Source of the DNA: an uncultured Candidatus Woesearchaeota archaeon | GTDB taxonomy: Archaea; Nanobdellota; Nanobdellia; Woesearchaeales; 21-14-0-10-32-9 | Reading direction: 5' to 3' | DNA: 18,764 nt | Assembly: GCA_903891505.1 (NCBI GenBank) | Contig: CAITEO010000054.1 | Coordinates: 1 to 18,764 of the forward strand | In this document: positions 1-6,678 of the stretch, piece after piece | Layout: the number at the start of each line of letters is the position of its first letter | Position numbering within the stretch: position 1 is the stretch's first letter | Position numbers and translations under genes: made by a program | The notes under the pieces: model-generated | The model's database searches: none | The model's input: the letters and a program-made list of their open reading frames with translations, nothing else | Told to the model about the DNA's origin: nothing

Positions 1-116
1 AAATAAATTGTCCTTTTTTCCATGTTTTTATTAGAACAAATTGTTTTCTATAAAATATCATAGTCTACAAACTATATAAAAATTTACTTTATGTTTATCC
101 ATCTATTTAATTATCT

Positions 117-124
117 AAAAAAAA
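117..124 (-). terminator. Oligo-T terminator after uS10
   Basis: A run of eight A on the plus strand reads as T8 on the minus strand, about 30 nt after the uS10 stop. Oligo-T runs without a required hairpin are the usual archaeal intrinsic terminator. The remaining stretch from 1 to 116 is AT-rich and I see no gene in it. Confidence 0.6.
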
Positions 125-155
125 TCCGAGTAGTTGTCTAAAAATAATAAGAAAT

Positions 156-467
156 TTAAGCGTCTATCATTTCGATCTCAATGTTTAAGCCTTCTGGGAT
201 TGGTACTCTCATAATCAATCTCAAAGCTCTCTCATCAAGTCCGATGTCAATTAGCCTCTTATGAACTCTCATTTCGAATCGATCCCAGGTCGCTGTTCCG
301 TTTCCACATGGACTTTTTCTTGTTGTGAGTCTCAATTTTTTAGTTGGCAAGGGTATTGGACCTTTCATTACAACACCTGTTTTGTCCGCTATATCCTTGA
401 TATAGGCACATGTAGCGTTGATCTTCGCTATGTCCGTACTTGCTAGTTTTACTCTTGCTCTTTGCAT
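156..467 (-). CDS. rps10: Small ribosomal subunit protein uS10
   Basis: This 103-aa protein is uS10, a small-subunit head protein that binds 16S rRNA. The length is normal for archaea. Recognisable family stretches are the N-terminal RARVKLAS strand, the central KGPIPLPTKK loop that reaches into the subunit, and RFEMRVHKRLIDI near the C-terminus. The ATG at 467 is preceded by AGGTAA, a weak Shine-Dalgarno-like site, and by a TATA box about 28 nt upstream, so it can be translated from a nearly leaderless transcript or from readthrough of the EF-1A gene. It follows EF-1A on the same strand, the conserved archaeal order. Identification is firm. Confidence 0.96.
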   Translation of the reverse strand: MQRARVKLASTDIAKINATCAYIKDIADKTGVVMKGPIPLPTKKLRLTTRKSPCGNGTATWDRFEMRVHKRLIDIGLDERALRLIMRVPIPEGLNIEIEMIDA

Positions 468-490
468 TTTTGTTTACCTTTATTGAATAC

Positions 491-500
491 AAATATAAAT
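491..500 (-). promoter_or_regulatory. TATA box for uS10
   Basis: The minus strand reads ATTTATATTT. Its centre lies about 28 nt before the uS10 ATG, so transcription should start only a few nucleotides before the start codon. It sits just downstream of the EF-1A terminator, which suggests a separate promoter inside the EF-1A/uS10 gap. Confidence 0.55.
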
Positions 501-508
501 ATGATAAT

Positions 509-523
509 AAAAAATTAAAAAAA
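509..523 (-). terminator. Double oligo-T terminator after EF-1A
   Basis: Two A runs on the plus strand (509-514 and 517-523) read as T7 and T6 on the minus strand, starting about 6 nt after the EF-1A stop. This is a typical archaeal tandem U-tract terminator. Confidence 0.6.
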
Positions 524-528
524 GAATT

Positions 529-1824
529 TTACATAGTTTTCTTCTTTAATATCTCTATGCACATTCCTGCTGCAACTGTTGCACCAGAATCCCTGACTGC
601 AAATCTTGCAAGCTTTGGATTGTCTTTTGTCGTCTCGACAACAAGAGGCTGTACTGGTCTTAGTGTTACAATTGCTGCGTCGCCGTTCTTGATGAAATCT
701 GGGTTCTCCTGCAGGGTCTCGCCCGTTGCTGGGTTCAGTTTCTTGTCGATCTTTACGAACTGGCATGCAATTTGAGCAGTGTGTATGTGGAATACTGGAG
801 TGTATCCTGCTGTAATAACGCTTGGATGATTCAAAACTACTATTTGTGCTTTGAATTCCTCAGCTACAGTTGGAGGTGCTTCAGCTGGTCCGATAACATC
901 GCCTCTTGCAATATCTTTCTTACCAAAGCCTCTTACGCTTATTCCTACGTTATCTCCAGGTTCTGCCTGAGGGTATGATTCGTGGTGCATCTCTATACTC
1001 TTAACTTCACCAGGAACTCCCTTTCCTTCTCTTCCTGGAACAGCTATTACTTTCTGTCCTACCTTCATTATTCCAGTTTCTATCTTTCCTACTGGAACAA
1101 CTCCAATTCCTGTTATGTTGTATACATCCTGAATTGGCATTCTAAGTGGAAGGTTTGTTGGTTTTTCTATTGGCGTTAGGTTGTTAATTGCTTCAAGAAG
1201 TGTTGCGCCTTTGTACCATGGCATTGTATCAGCTCGCTTAACAACATTATCACCTTTTAATGATGCAAGTGCAATGAACTGAACTTTGTCAGCTTTGTAA
1301 CCTACACTTTGGATAAGCTTTGTTACTTCTTCTTTTACTTTGTTGAATCTCTCTTCCTTGTAATCAACTCCTGATATGTCCATCTTGTTGATTGCAACAA
1401 TTAGCTGTCCAACACCAAGTGTCTTTGACAAGAATACGTGTTCTTTAGTCTGCGAGTTTACACCGTCGTTTGCTGCAACTACTAGAACTGCTGCATCCGC
1501 CTGTGATGCTCCTGTGATCATGTTCTTTACGAAGTCTCTGTGTCCAGGTGCGTCGATTATTGTGAACTCGAACTTATCAGTTACGAATTTCTTGTGAGCT
1601 AGATCGATTGTTACTCCTCTTTCTCTCTCTTCTTTCAGGTTGTCCATGACGAATGCAAATTCGAATCCGCCCTTTCCTAGTTCCTGAGCCTTTTCCTTAA
1701 GCTTTCTCATAGCCTGCTCATCTACATTTCCTGAGTCGAAAAGCAGCCTACCTACAGTTGTTGATTTTCCGTGATCTACATGTCCTATGAAGACCAAGTT
1801 CATGTGTGGTTTGTCTTTTGCCAT
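529..1824 (-). CDS. tuf: Translation elongation factor 1A (aEF-1A / EF-Tu)
   Basis: This 431-aa GTPase delivers aminoacyl-tRNA to the ribosomal A site. The G domain shows the P-loop GHVDHGKS at residues 14-21, ERERGVTID in switch I, DAPGH at 91-95 and NKMD at 146-149. Domains 2 and 3 follow and include the GRVETG-like stretch GKIETG. I place the start at ATG 1824, not at an in-frame TTG five codons upstream. The sequence GGGAGGA lies 7 nt before this ATG and is the obvious ribosome binding site, so the TTG would fall inside or before it. A TATA box at 1934-1941 predicts an 80-90 nt leader. uS10 follows 61 nt downstream on the same strand. Identification is certain. Confidence 0.98.
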   Translation of the reverse strand: MAKDKPHMNLVFIGHVDHGKSTTVGRLLFDSGNVDEQAMRKLKEKAQELGKGGFEFAFVMDNLKEERERGVTIDLAHKKFVTDKFEFTIIDAPGHRDFVKNMITGASQADAAVLVVAANDGVNSQTKEHVFLSKTLGVGQLIVAINKMDISGVDYKEERFNKVKEEVTKLIQSVGYKADKVQFIALASLKGDNVVKRADTMPWYKGATLLEAINNLTPIEKPTNLPLRMPIQDVYNITGIGVVPVGKIETGIMKVGQKVIAVPGREGKGVPGEVKSIEMHHESYPQAEPGDNVGISVRGFGKKDIARGDVIGPAEAPPTVAEEFKAQIVVLNHPSVITAGYTPVFHIHTAQIACQFVKIDKKLNPATGETLQENPDFIKNGDAAIVTLRPVQPLVVETTKDNPKLARFAVRDSGATVAAGMCIEILKKKTM

Positions 1825-1933
1825 TTTAGTTCCTCCCAAATTATCTTAGGTTTGTTTTCATTGAATATCAAACAGTACTTCCTGCCCCTCTTAAAACAGG
1901 TTTTGTGTTCTAATCTTGAGGAATCAATGTTGA

Positions 1934-1941
1934 TTTATAAA
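1934..1941 (-). promoter_or_regulatory. TATA box for EF-1A (self-complementary)
   Basis: TTTATAAA is flanked on the minus strand by purine-rich GAAAGC, a plausible BRE. Transcription would begin near 1908, giving a leader of roughly 85 nt. The box is its own reverse complement, so it could in principle also serve the plus-strand candidate ORF at 1956, though that spacing (about 18 nt to the ATG) is short. Confidence 0.6.
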
Positions 1942-1955
1942 GCTTTCTAAGAACA

Positions 1956-2164
1956 ATGGTTACGGTCGTTGGACCCAATATCAAGAAAATCTTTGATTTT
2001 CTGGACGTAGAAAACACATTCTTTGTGTTTTCTCCGGACGGCATTCGCTTCACTCAGCCCTCTTGCTCGACGTGAAAAATCGACCGTCTGAAAACATCGC
2101 TCTCACCTTATTTACCGACGGGAACATCGACCAGAAAACCATTCACAAAATGCTAAAAACATAA
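1956..2164 (+). pseudogene. Candidate frameshifted small ORF (unrecognised)
   Basis: From ATG 1956 one frame stays open for 39 codons to TGA 2073. It reads like protein (for example KKIFDFLDVENTFFVFSPDG). The -1 frame, open from 1997, continues to TAA 2162 with an equally protein-like end (NIALTLFTDGNIDQKTIHKM). Joining the two near 2050-2070 would give about 70 aa. The total of 209 nt is one base short of 70 codons, which fits a single deletion. It fills the gap between the EF-1A promoter and the Nudix terminator, and its roughly 43% GC is higher than the AT-rich gaps elsewhere in the window. There is no slippery heptamer and no family I recognise. The same stretch is rich in inverted repeats, so a non-coding element is the alternative. 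Confidence 0.35.
1962..2087. other. Palindromic region: 7-bp outer stem with two perfect hairpins
   Basis: ACGGTCG (1962-1968) is complementary to CGACCGT (2081-2087). Between them lie an 8-bp hairpin with loop TTT (1984-2002) and a 10-bp hairpin with a 5-nt loop (2009-2033). A second pairing, GGACGG (2036-2041) with CCGTCT (2084-2089), would compete with the outer stem. No promoter clearly dedicated to an RNA is visible. It overlaps the candidate frameshifted ORF, and the two explanations compete. Confidence 0.35.
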
Positions 2165-2170
2165 AAAAAA
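2163..2170 (-). terminator. Oligo-T terminator after the Nudix gene
   Basis: Eight A on the plus strand give T8 on the minus strand, 18 nt past the Nudix stop codon. Confidence 0.6.
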
Positions 2171-2188
2171 CTCTGCCTAAGTCCAGGT

Positions 2189-2593
2189 TCATCCATACTT
2201 TTCTTTCATTTTATCCATGAGTCCAAGCGGTCTTATGACTAAATGTTTGATTTGCTCTTTTGGCACCCAAACAAGTTTGTAACTATTCTCTTTTGAGTTT
2301 CGTCTTACTTCAGGTCCACCAAGTTGCATTTCGCCTGTGTATGAACTTACATTGAATACAAATAGTTGACGCGTCTCGCCTTTTGAATCATCGCTTATCT
2401 TCCAGAGTAATTCTCCAAGTTCTACATCGAAGTTTGTCTCTTCTTTCGCTTCACGAACGGCAGCCATTTCTGGAGTTTCTCCTTGTTCATGTTTTCCTCC
2501 AGGAATAACGTAGAACTCTTCTCCGTTCTTGCTTCGATGAAAGAATAATACTTTCCCGTCTTTTTCTATTAGTAATCTTGATGTGTTTCTCAT
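2189..2593 (-). CDS. Nudix hydrolase
   Basis: This 134-aa protein has a clear Nudix box at residues 33-57 (GKHEQGE, seven residues, then REAKEE). The consensus glycine after the EE pair is replaced by Asn54. The family hydrolyses nucleoside diphosphates linked to another moiety, using a divalent metal held by the box glutamates; the substrate here cannot be told from sequence. The length is close to a bare Nudix domain, resembling MutT/ADP-ribose pyrophosphatase-type members. ATG 2593 has no Shine-Dalgarno site but a TATA box 25 nt upstream, so it is probably leaderless. It stands alone, divergent from a small membrane protein gene. Confidence 0.88.
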   Translation of the reverse strand: MRNTSRLLIEKDGKVLFFHRSKNGEEFYVIPGGKHEQGETPEMAAVREAKEETNFDVELGELLWKISDDSKGETRQLFVFNVSSYTGEMQLGGPEVRRNSKENSYKLVWVPKEQIKHLVIRPLGLMDKMKEKYG

Positions 2594-2614
2594 ACATAAA
2601 GGAATTCTTGCTTG

Positions 2615-2622
2615 TATATATT
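2615..2622 (-). promoter_or_regulatory. TATA box for the Nudix gene
   Basis: The minus strand reads AATATATA, centred 25 nt before ATG 2593, which implies a leaderless mRNA. Confidence 0.5.
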
Positions 2623-2685
2623 ACTTGTTGTATTGTTCTTGTTGTAGTATTCTTATTGTATTATTTTTGCCAAAATCATAAAGAA

Positions 2686-2691
2686 TATAAA
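2686..2691 (+). promoter_or_regulatory. TATA box for the 76-aa membrane protein
   Basis: TATAAA is centred 26 nt before ATG 2714, the standard archaeal leaderless arrangement. This is the main support for the small gene being real. Confidence 0.55.
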
Positions 2692-2713
2692 TTACAGCGC
2701 TGCAAACATCTTT

Positions 2714-2944
2714 ATGAACTTCAAATTTACAGCGACAAAATCTATTGTTTCAACGTTTGGTCCATTAATACTTGCAATGATTGCATTCAATCATAAGTAC
2801 TGCACGACTTGTTCTGCGATAATGCTAAAAGCACAGCAGCAGAAGTTCGCTGTGATTGTTCTGCTTGGAATATTCTTCATAACATACATTGTTTGGAGCA
2901 TCCTTGAGCAATCAGAGAAACCAAAAGTAGAAACAAACTTCTAG
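2714..2944 (+). CDS. Small two-helix membrane protein, unrecognised
   Basis: This 76-aa protein is of no family I recognise. Two hydrophobic segments are visible, at about residues 9-26 (IVSTFGPLILAMIAF) and 45-63 (FAVIVLLGIFFITYIVWSIL). The loop between them carries a CTTC cysteine pair that could bind metal or form a disulphide. The C-terminus is short and charged. A TATA box sits 26 nt upstream of the ATG and there is no Shine-Dalgarno site, so the message is probably leaderless. An overlapping frame starting at 2578 lacks such a promoter and is not supported. The gene is convergent with the next one, a three-helix membrane protein. Coding status is likely; function is unknown. Confidence 0.65.
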   Translation: MNFKFTATKSIVSTFGPLILAMIAFNHKYCTTCSAIMLKAQQQKFAVIVLLGIFFITYIVWSILEQSEKPKVETNF

Positions 2945-2980
2945 ATTATGTTTATTCCAGACACACTTAATTAAATCAGT

Positions 2981-3328
2981 CTAAAAAATAAATATGGAAA
3001 CTATTGGTGCAAGTATCAAGAACAGCACAATCAATAGATATATCCATTGTCTGTTCTTTGGTTCGGATGCGAAGCTGTGTTTTCTCTCATAGGCTACAAG
3101 TATTCCAAGATCTACAACCAATAAGAAAAAACCAAGCAGAATCAAATACGCTTTTATCGATGAAAACGCCGCAGGCACAACAGCTGCAAGTTTGTATGAG
3201 TGCATCGTTGATCCGAAGAACCAGAGGAATGCAATCTCGACCCCGAGCATCGCGAAGTACAATACATTCCTATACTTTCCTTTAGGTTTATTTGCAAGCG
3301 CATTTACTTCTTTTTGTTTCGTTTCCAT
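2981..3328 (-). CDS. Three-helix membrane protein, unrecognised
   Basis: This 115-aa protein has a charged N-terminus of about 18 residues and three hydrophobic segments. They lie near residues 20-41 (NVLYFAMLGVEIAFLWFFG), 46-79 (long, ending FFLLVVDLGILVAY) and 95-115 (WIYLLIVLFLILAPIVSIFIF), and the last one runs to the very C-terminus. The loop YERKHSFASEPKNRQ between helices 2 and 3 is basic, so it probably lies in the cytoplasm. ATG 3328 is preceded by GAAGGA at a workable spacing and by a TATA box at 3376-3383, which implies a leader of about 25 nt. I recognise no family. Confidence 0.75.
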   Translation of the reverse strand: METKQKEVNALANKPKGKYRNVLYFAMLGVEIAFLWFFGSTMHSYKLAAVVPAAFSSIKAYLILLGFFLLVVDLGILVAYERKHSFASEPKNRQWIYLLIVLFLILAPIVSIFIF

Positions 3329-3375
3329 TTCAATTCCTTCTTATCTTACTATTAGAAAACATCTTGTCTCTTAAA

Positions 3376-3383
3376 TATTTATA
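3376..3383 (-). promoter_or_regulatory. TATA box for the three-helix membrane protein
   Basis: The minus strand reads TATAAATA. A transcript starting about 25 nt downstream would have a leader of about 25 nt that includes the GAAGGA site. Confidence 0.5.
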
Positions 3384-3465
3384 CTATTATTGCTTACCTT
3401 TTTACCTCCTTATCTTCTTCACTTCTAGCTTCTTCACTTCTTAATCTCATTCTTATCATTTTCTT

Positions 3466-3529
3466 TTCCACCAACTCATCTGCGCAAAGCGCAGCATTGC
3501 TCGCCTTTGGCGAGATTTGCTTGGTGGAA
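3466..3529 (-). repeat. 64-bp three-way-junction palindromic element, copy A
   Basis: A 9-bp outer stem, TTCCACCAA (3466-3474) with TTGGTGGAA (3521-3529), encloses two hairpins. They are CTGCGC-AAA-GCGCAG (3480-3494) and CTCGCC-TTT-GGCGAG (3500-3514). Spacers are 5, 5 and 6 nt. It lies between the divergent promoters of the three-helix protein and the 81-aa ORF, so it is not a simple terminator. Read on the minus strand it matches copy B at 12939-13002 in length, spacer order and the CTGCGC hairpin stem. Confidence 0.7.
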
Positions 3530-3549
3530 CAAAAAAATAAAACAAAAAA

Positions 3550-3557
3550 TATTTATA
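3550..3557 (+). promoter_or_regulatory. TATA box for the 81-aa ORF
   Basis: TATTTATA is centred about 26 nt before ATG 3580, predicting a leaderless transcript. Confidence 0.5.
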
Positions 3558-3579
3558 CCATTATGAAATAAATACAAAT

Positions 3580-3825
3580 ATGCCAACTGATAAACAACTA
3601 TTTGCAGGATGGAGAGCAGACAGGTTTCTTGGAATTAGTCCAAGCCAGCAAGTAGGCCGTGAACATTCTGCGGATTTGAGTTTAGAAGAACAAGCAGCGC
3701 AAGCGCCAACTTCGAGTGGACCGTTCACAGGAGAAGCAATAGGTACTATTGCTTATACTCCTCAAACTCAAGAATTGGAAGTAACCATAAATCCAACAAT
3801 CAACACAGATAATTACAAAATCTAA
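3580..3825 (+). CDS. 81-aa hypothetical protein, unrecognised
   Basis: No family is recognised. The protein is soluble and mildly acidic, with an N-terminal KQLFAGWRADRFLGISPSQQ segment and a middle rich in Ala, Gln, Ser and Glu that looks disordered. The C-terminal half (IGTIAYTPQTQELEVTINP) is a likely beta hairpin. There is no membrane segment and no cysteine. The correctly spaced TATA box supports transcription. After the stop, an AT-only 7-bp hairpin at 3867-3885 is a weak terminator candidate. It is flanked by the 64-bp element on one side and EF-2 (opposite strand) on the other. Confidence 0.6.
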   Translation: MPTDKQLFAGWRADRFLGISPSQQVGREHSADLSLEEQAAQAPTSSGPFTGEAIGTIAYTPQTQELEVTINPTINTDNYKI

Positions 3826-3913
3826 GATTAAACTCTGCTAAATAAATTTTAAAACCCCCGAACATGATTTATTTCTATAATAAATAAGAAAAAACTAGAA
3901 CGAAAATAATAAG

Positions 3914-3927
3914 AAAAAATAAAAAAA
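3914..3927 (-). terminator. Double oligo-T terminator after EF-2
   Basis: A runs at 3914-3919 and 3921-3927 on the plus strand give T7 and T6 on the minus strand, just past the EF-2 stop. They probably end the whole L7Ae-to-EF-2 operon. Confidence 0.6.
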
Positions 3928-3939
3928 TTAACTTACAAT

Positions 3940-6126
3940 TTACTCATCTTTTGGAGAGTCGTCGCCTTTCATGCCTTTCCTTTCCCTTATTCTTTGAACT
4001 ACTTTTGTTTGTAGTTCTTCAGGGAGTCTCTCAAAGTTCTGATCAACAAGCGATGAACTTCCACGTCCGCCTGTTGCGGATCTTAGATCTGATGCTAGAC
4101 CAAACATTTCAGCTACTGGAAGTTTTCCTGTAACAGTTATCATTTCTCCTTCTTGCTGTACATCAAGCAGTTGTCCTCTCTTGTTTTGGATCAGCTTTGA
4201 TATTTCTCCCATATAATCAACTGGCGCTTCAAAGCTCATTGTCTGCACTGGTTCGAAGATGATTGGTTTTGAAAACATCATTGATCCTCGTATACCTTCT
4301 CTTGCTGCAGGGTAGAGCTGTGCTGGACCTCTGTGGATTGCATCTTCATGTAGCTTTACATCATCAAGTATGACTTTAACTCCAAAGCATGGCTCACGTA
4401 CAATTGGTCCTGCGTTCATGACGTCCTCGAACATATCCATAATCATCTCTATTATTTCTCCGATGTGTACAATTCCACGCGTTCCATCAATTAACATATT
4501 ACCCTTGTATATGTCCCGAACGTTTCTTGATGTTTTCGTATCCATTCCAAGTTCTTGCAACGTTTGCCATATCTCTGTATCTTTCTTCTTAATTCTTCCC
4601 TGTGCAATTTTTCCATCCTTGATTGCCTGAACATACTCCTGCTCTAAAGGTTCAACTTTGAAGTAAAGTTTGTTGTGTTTGTTAGGAGATTTTCCTTCGA
4701 AGATTTCAGAACATGGCTTTGTCACAGTTTCCCTATATACTACTATAGGTGGACTCGTGGTTACTTCGACGCCTTTCTCTCTTTTGATTCTGTTCTCTAT
4801 AACTTCAAGGTGTAGCTCTCCCATTCCATGCATCAAGTGTTCACCTGTCTCTTGGTTAATCTCAATTATTATCGACGGATCTTCTTTTGAGACTTGTATT
4901 AATACTTCAACTAATTTTGGAAGATCTCCTGGTTTTTTAGCTTCTATTGCTTTTGTGATGACTGGTTCAAAGACATATGTTATCGCTTCGAACGGTTCTG
5001 CGCCAGAATCAGCAGATGATACTGTTTCTCCAGGATATGCATTTCTAAGTCCACCAACACCAACGATGTTTCCAGCTGTTGAACTGTCAACTATTTCTTT
5101 CTTCGCACCATTGTAGATGTAAATCTGCTGCAACCTTAAATCTGATTTAGCCTTGAAAAGATGAACTTGTTCTCCTTTCTTCATTGTTCCTGAGAATATT
5201 CTTCCTGTGCATATTTCTCCTGCTTGTGGATCAACAACTACTTTTGTAACTACAAACATTATTGGTCCATTAGGATCGCATGCAAGAAGGCTCTTTCCGA
5301 CTGGGCTTTCAAGATCTCCGTGCCATATCTTTGGAATTCTGTACTTCTGCGCTTCCCTTGGATTAGGATGATGTTTAATAACTGCATCCAAAACAACCTC
5401 ATGAAGAGGTGCTTTCTTCTTAAGTGGAGAATAATCTCCTGATTCGTATGCATCTATTATGTCTTTGAAAGTTATGCCTTTCTTTTTCATGTAAGGTATT
5501 GATAATGCCCAGTTGTGAAATGCAGAACCAAAGCATACACTACCATCAAGTACGTTTGTCTGCCATTTTTCTCCGTATTCTTCTTCTGCAATCTTTTTTA
5601 TCAGCTTGTTAACACTAAGTATTATTTTCATCAGTCTTTCCTGCATTGATTCGGGCGTTAACTTCAATTCCTTGATTAATCTATCAACTTTGTTGATGAA
5701 AAGAATAGGTTTTACTCTTTCCTTTAGTGCTTGTCTTAGAACTGTTTCTGTCTGCGGCATTATTCCTTCGACAGCGCAGGATAATACTATGCATCCATCA
5801 ACTGCTCTCATTGCACGCGTTACGTCTCCGCCAAAATCAACGTGACCTGGCGTATCAATTAAGTTAATCAAATACTCCTGTCCTTCACACGTGTGTACCA
5901 TTGATACTGCTGCTGAGTCTATTGTGATTCCTCTTTCCTGCTCATCAGAATGGAAGTCAAGTGCGCATGCTTTACCTGCAAGTTCCTCTGACATCATTCC
6001 TGCTCCGAAAAGCAAGTTGTCTGAAAACGTTGTCTTGCCGTGGTCAATGTGTGCGGCTATCGCTATGTTTCTAATCTTCTCTGGCTTGACCATTAATTCT
6101 GTTACTCTATCAACCATTTTTGCCAT
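3940..6126 (-). CDS. fusA: Translation elongation factor 2 (aEF-2)
   Basis: This 728-aa GTPase drives ribosomal translocation, and the full archaeal length is present. The G domain shows AHIDHGKTT at residues 25-33, DEQERGITID in switch I, DTPGHVDF and NKVDR. Domain 4 keeps DAIHRGPAQ, whose histidine is the site converted to diphthamide in archaea and eukaryotes. ATG 6126 is preceded by GGGTGA, a good Shine-Dalgarno site. It lies 51 nt after NDK on the same strand with no oligo-T run or well-placed TATA box between them, so it is probably the last gene of the L7Ae operon. This differs from the common archaeal grouping of EF-2 with uS12/uS7 and EF-1A. Confidence 0.98.
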   Translation of the reverse strand: MAKMVDRVTELMVKPEKIRNIAIAAHIDHGKTTFSDNLLFGAGMMSEELAGKACALDFHSDEQERGITIDSAAVSMVHTCEGQEYLINLIDTPGHVDFGGDVTRAMRAVDGCIVLSCAVEGIMPQTETVLRQALKERVKPILFINKVDRLIKELKLTPESMQERLMKIILSVNKLIKKIAEEEYGEKWQTNVLDGSVCFGSAFHNWALSIPYMKKKGITFKDIIDAYESGDYSPLKKKAPLHEVVLDAVIKHHPNPREAQKYRIPKIWHGDLESPVGKSLLACDPNGPIMFVVTKVVVDPQAGEICTGRIFSGTMKKGEQVHLFKAKSDLRLQQIYIYNGAKKEIVDSSTAGNIVGVGGLRNAYPGETVSSADSGAEPFEAITYVFEPVITKAIEAKKPGDLPKLVEVLIQVSKEDPSIIIEINQETGEHLMHGMGELHLEVIENRIKREKGVEVTTSPPIVVYRETVTKPCSEIFEGKSPNKHNKLYFKVEPLEQEYVQAIKDGKIAQGRIKKKDTEIWQTLQELGMDTKTSRNVRDIYKGNMLIDGTRGIVHIGEIIEMIMDMFEDVMNAGPIVREPCFGVKVILDDVKLHEDAIHRGPAQLYPAAREGIRGSMMFSKPIIFEPVQTMSFEAPVDYMGEISKLIQNKRGQLLDVQQEGEMITVTGKLPVAEMFGLASDLRSATGGRGSSSLVDQNFERLPEELQTKVVQRIRERKGMKGDDSPKDE

Positions 6127-6177
6127 ATTTATTCACCCTATATTTTTGCCCTAATTGGCTTTTTTGCCACTCGGCAT

Positions 6178-6666
6178 TTAGTAAGTATGTATTTCGTGCA
6201 CCGTTTTGTACGAATGCAACTCGTTGTCCTTGAACCATAATTTTATCTCATAATCTGCTTCTTCTTTTTTGCCTGAAGCATGCACGAGATTCTTTATGGC
6301 TATTCCTTTGCTATCAGTATATGCATAGGAATGATGTGCGAAGTCTCCTCTGATTGTCCCTGGAACTGCTGTCTTTGGCTCTGTGCCTCCAACTATTTTC
6401 CTAACAACTTCTACAGCGAATACTCCTTCTATCACCATCGCAAGTACTGGTCCTTCAGTTATCATATTCAAAAGAGCCGCGAGTACTTTTTCTCCTCTCC
6501 TTTCGGCGACATCGAAATAGTGTTTCTTTGCGAACTCTTTATCTATCCAAACCATCTTAGCGCCGACAATTTTCAAACCAGCATCTTCGAATCTCTGGAT
6601 GATTCTTCCCATGAGTCCTCTTGAGACTGCATCTGGCTTTAGTAAAACTAGTGTTCTTTCTATCAT
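6178..6666 (-). CDS. ndk: Nucleoside diphosphate kinase
   Basis: This 162-aa enzyme transfers the gamma phosphate from NTPs to NDPs through a phosphohistidine. It opens with the family signature ERTLVLLKPDAV. The predicted catalytic His129 sits in NLVHASG, followed by EADYEIKLWF. Residues 107-126 carry a DFAHHSYAYTDSKGIAIK segment longer than the bacterial loop, as in some archaeal NDKs. The protein also has a short extra C-terminal tail, making it slightly longer than the roughly 140-aa bacterial norm. An AGAGGTG site precedes ATG 6666, only 11 nt after eL24, so it is cotranscribed with the ribosomal genes. Confidence 0.97.
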   Translation of the reverse strand: MIERTLVLLKPDAVSRGLMGRIIQRFEDAGLKIVGAKMVWIDKEFAKKHYFDVAERRGEKVLAALLNMITEGPVLAMVIEGVFAVEVVRKIVGGTEPKTAVPGTIRGDFAHHSYAYTDSKGIAIKNLVHASGKKEEADYEIKLWFKDNELHSYKTVHEIHTY

Positions 6667-6678
6667 CTAAGCACCTCT

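Noticed and set aside
2594..2680. TTGTTGTA-like imperfect repeats upstream of the 76-aa gene
   Set aside because: Low-complexity T-rich DNA between two divergent promoters, with no exact unit or constant spacing.
2578..2796. 72-aa plus-strand ORF overlapping the Nudix promoter
   Set aside because: It overlaps two better supported genes and has no promoter or ribosome binding site at its start.
4670..5116. 148-aa plus-strand ORF inside EF-2
   Set aside because: Antisense shadow of a certain gene, with no expression signals.
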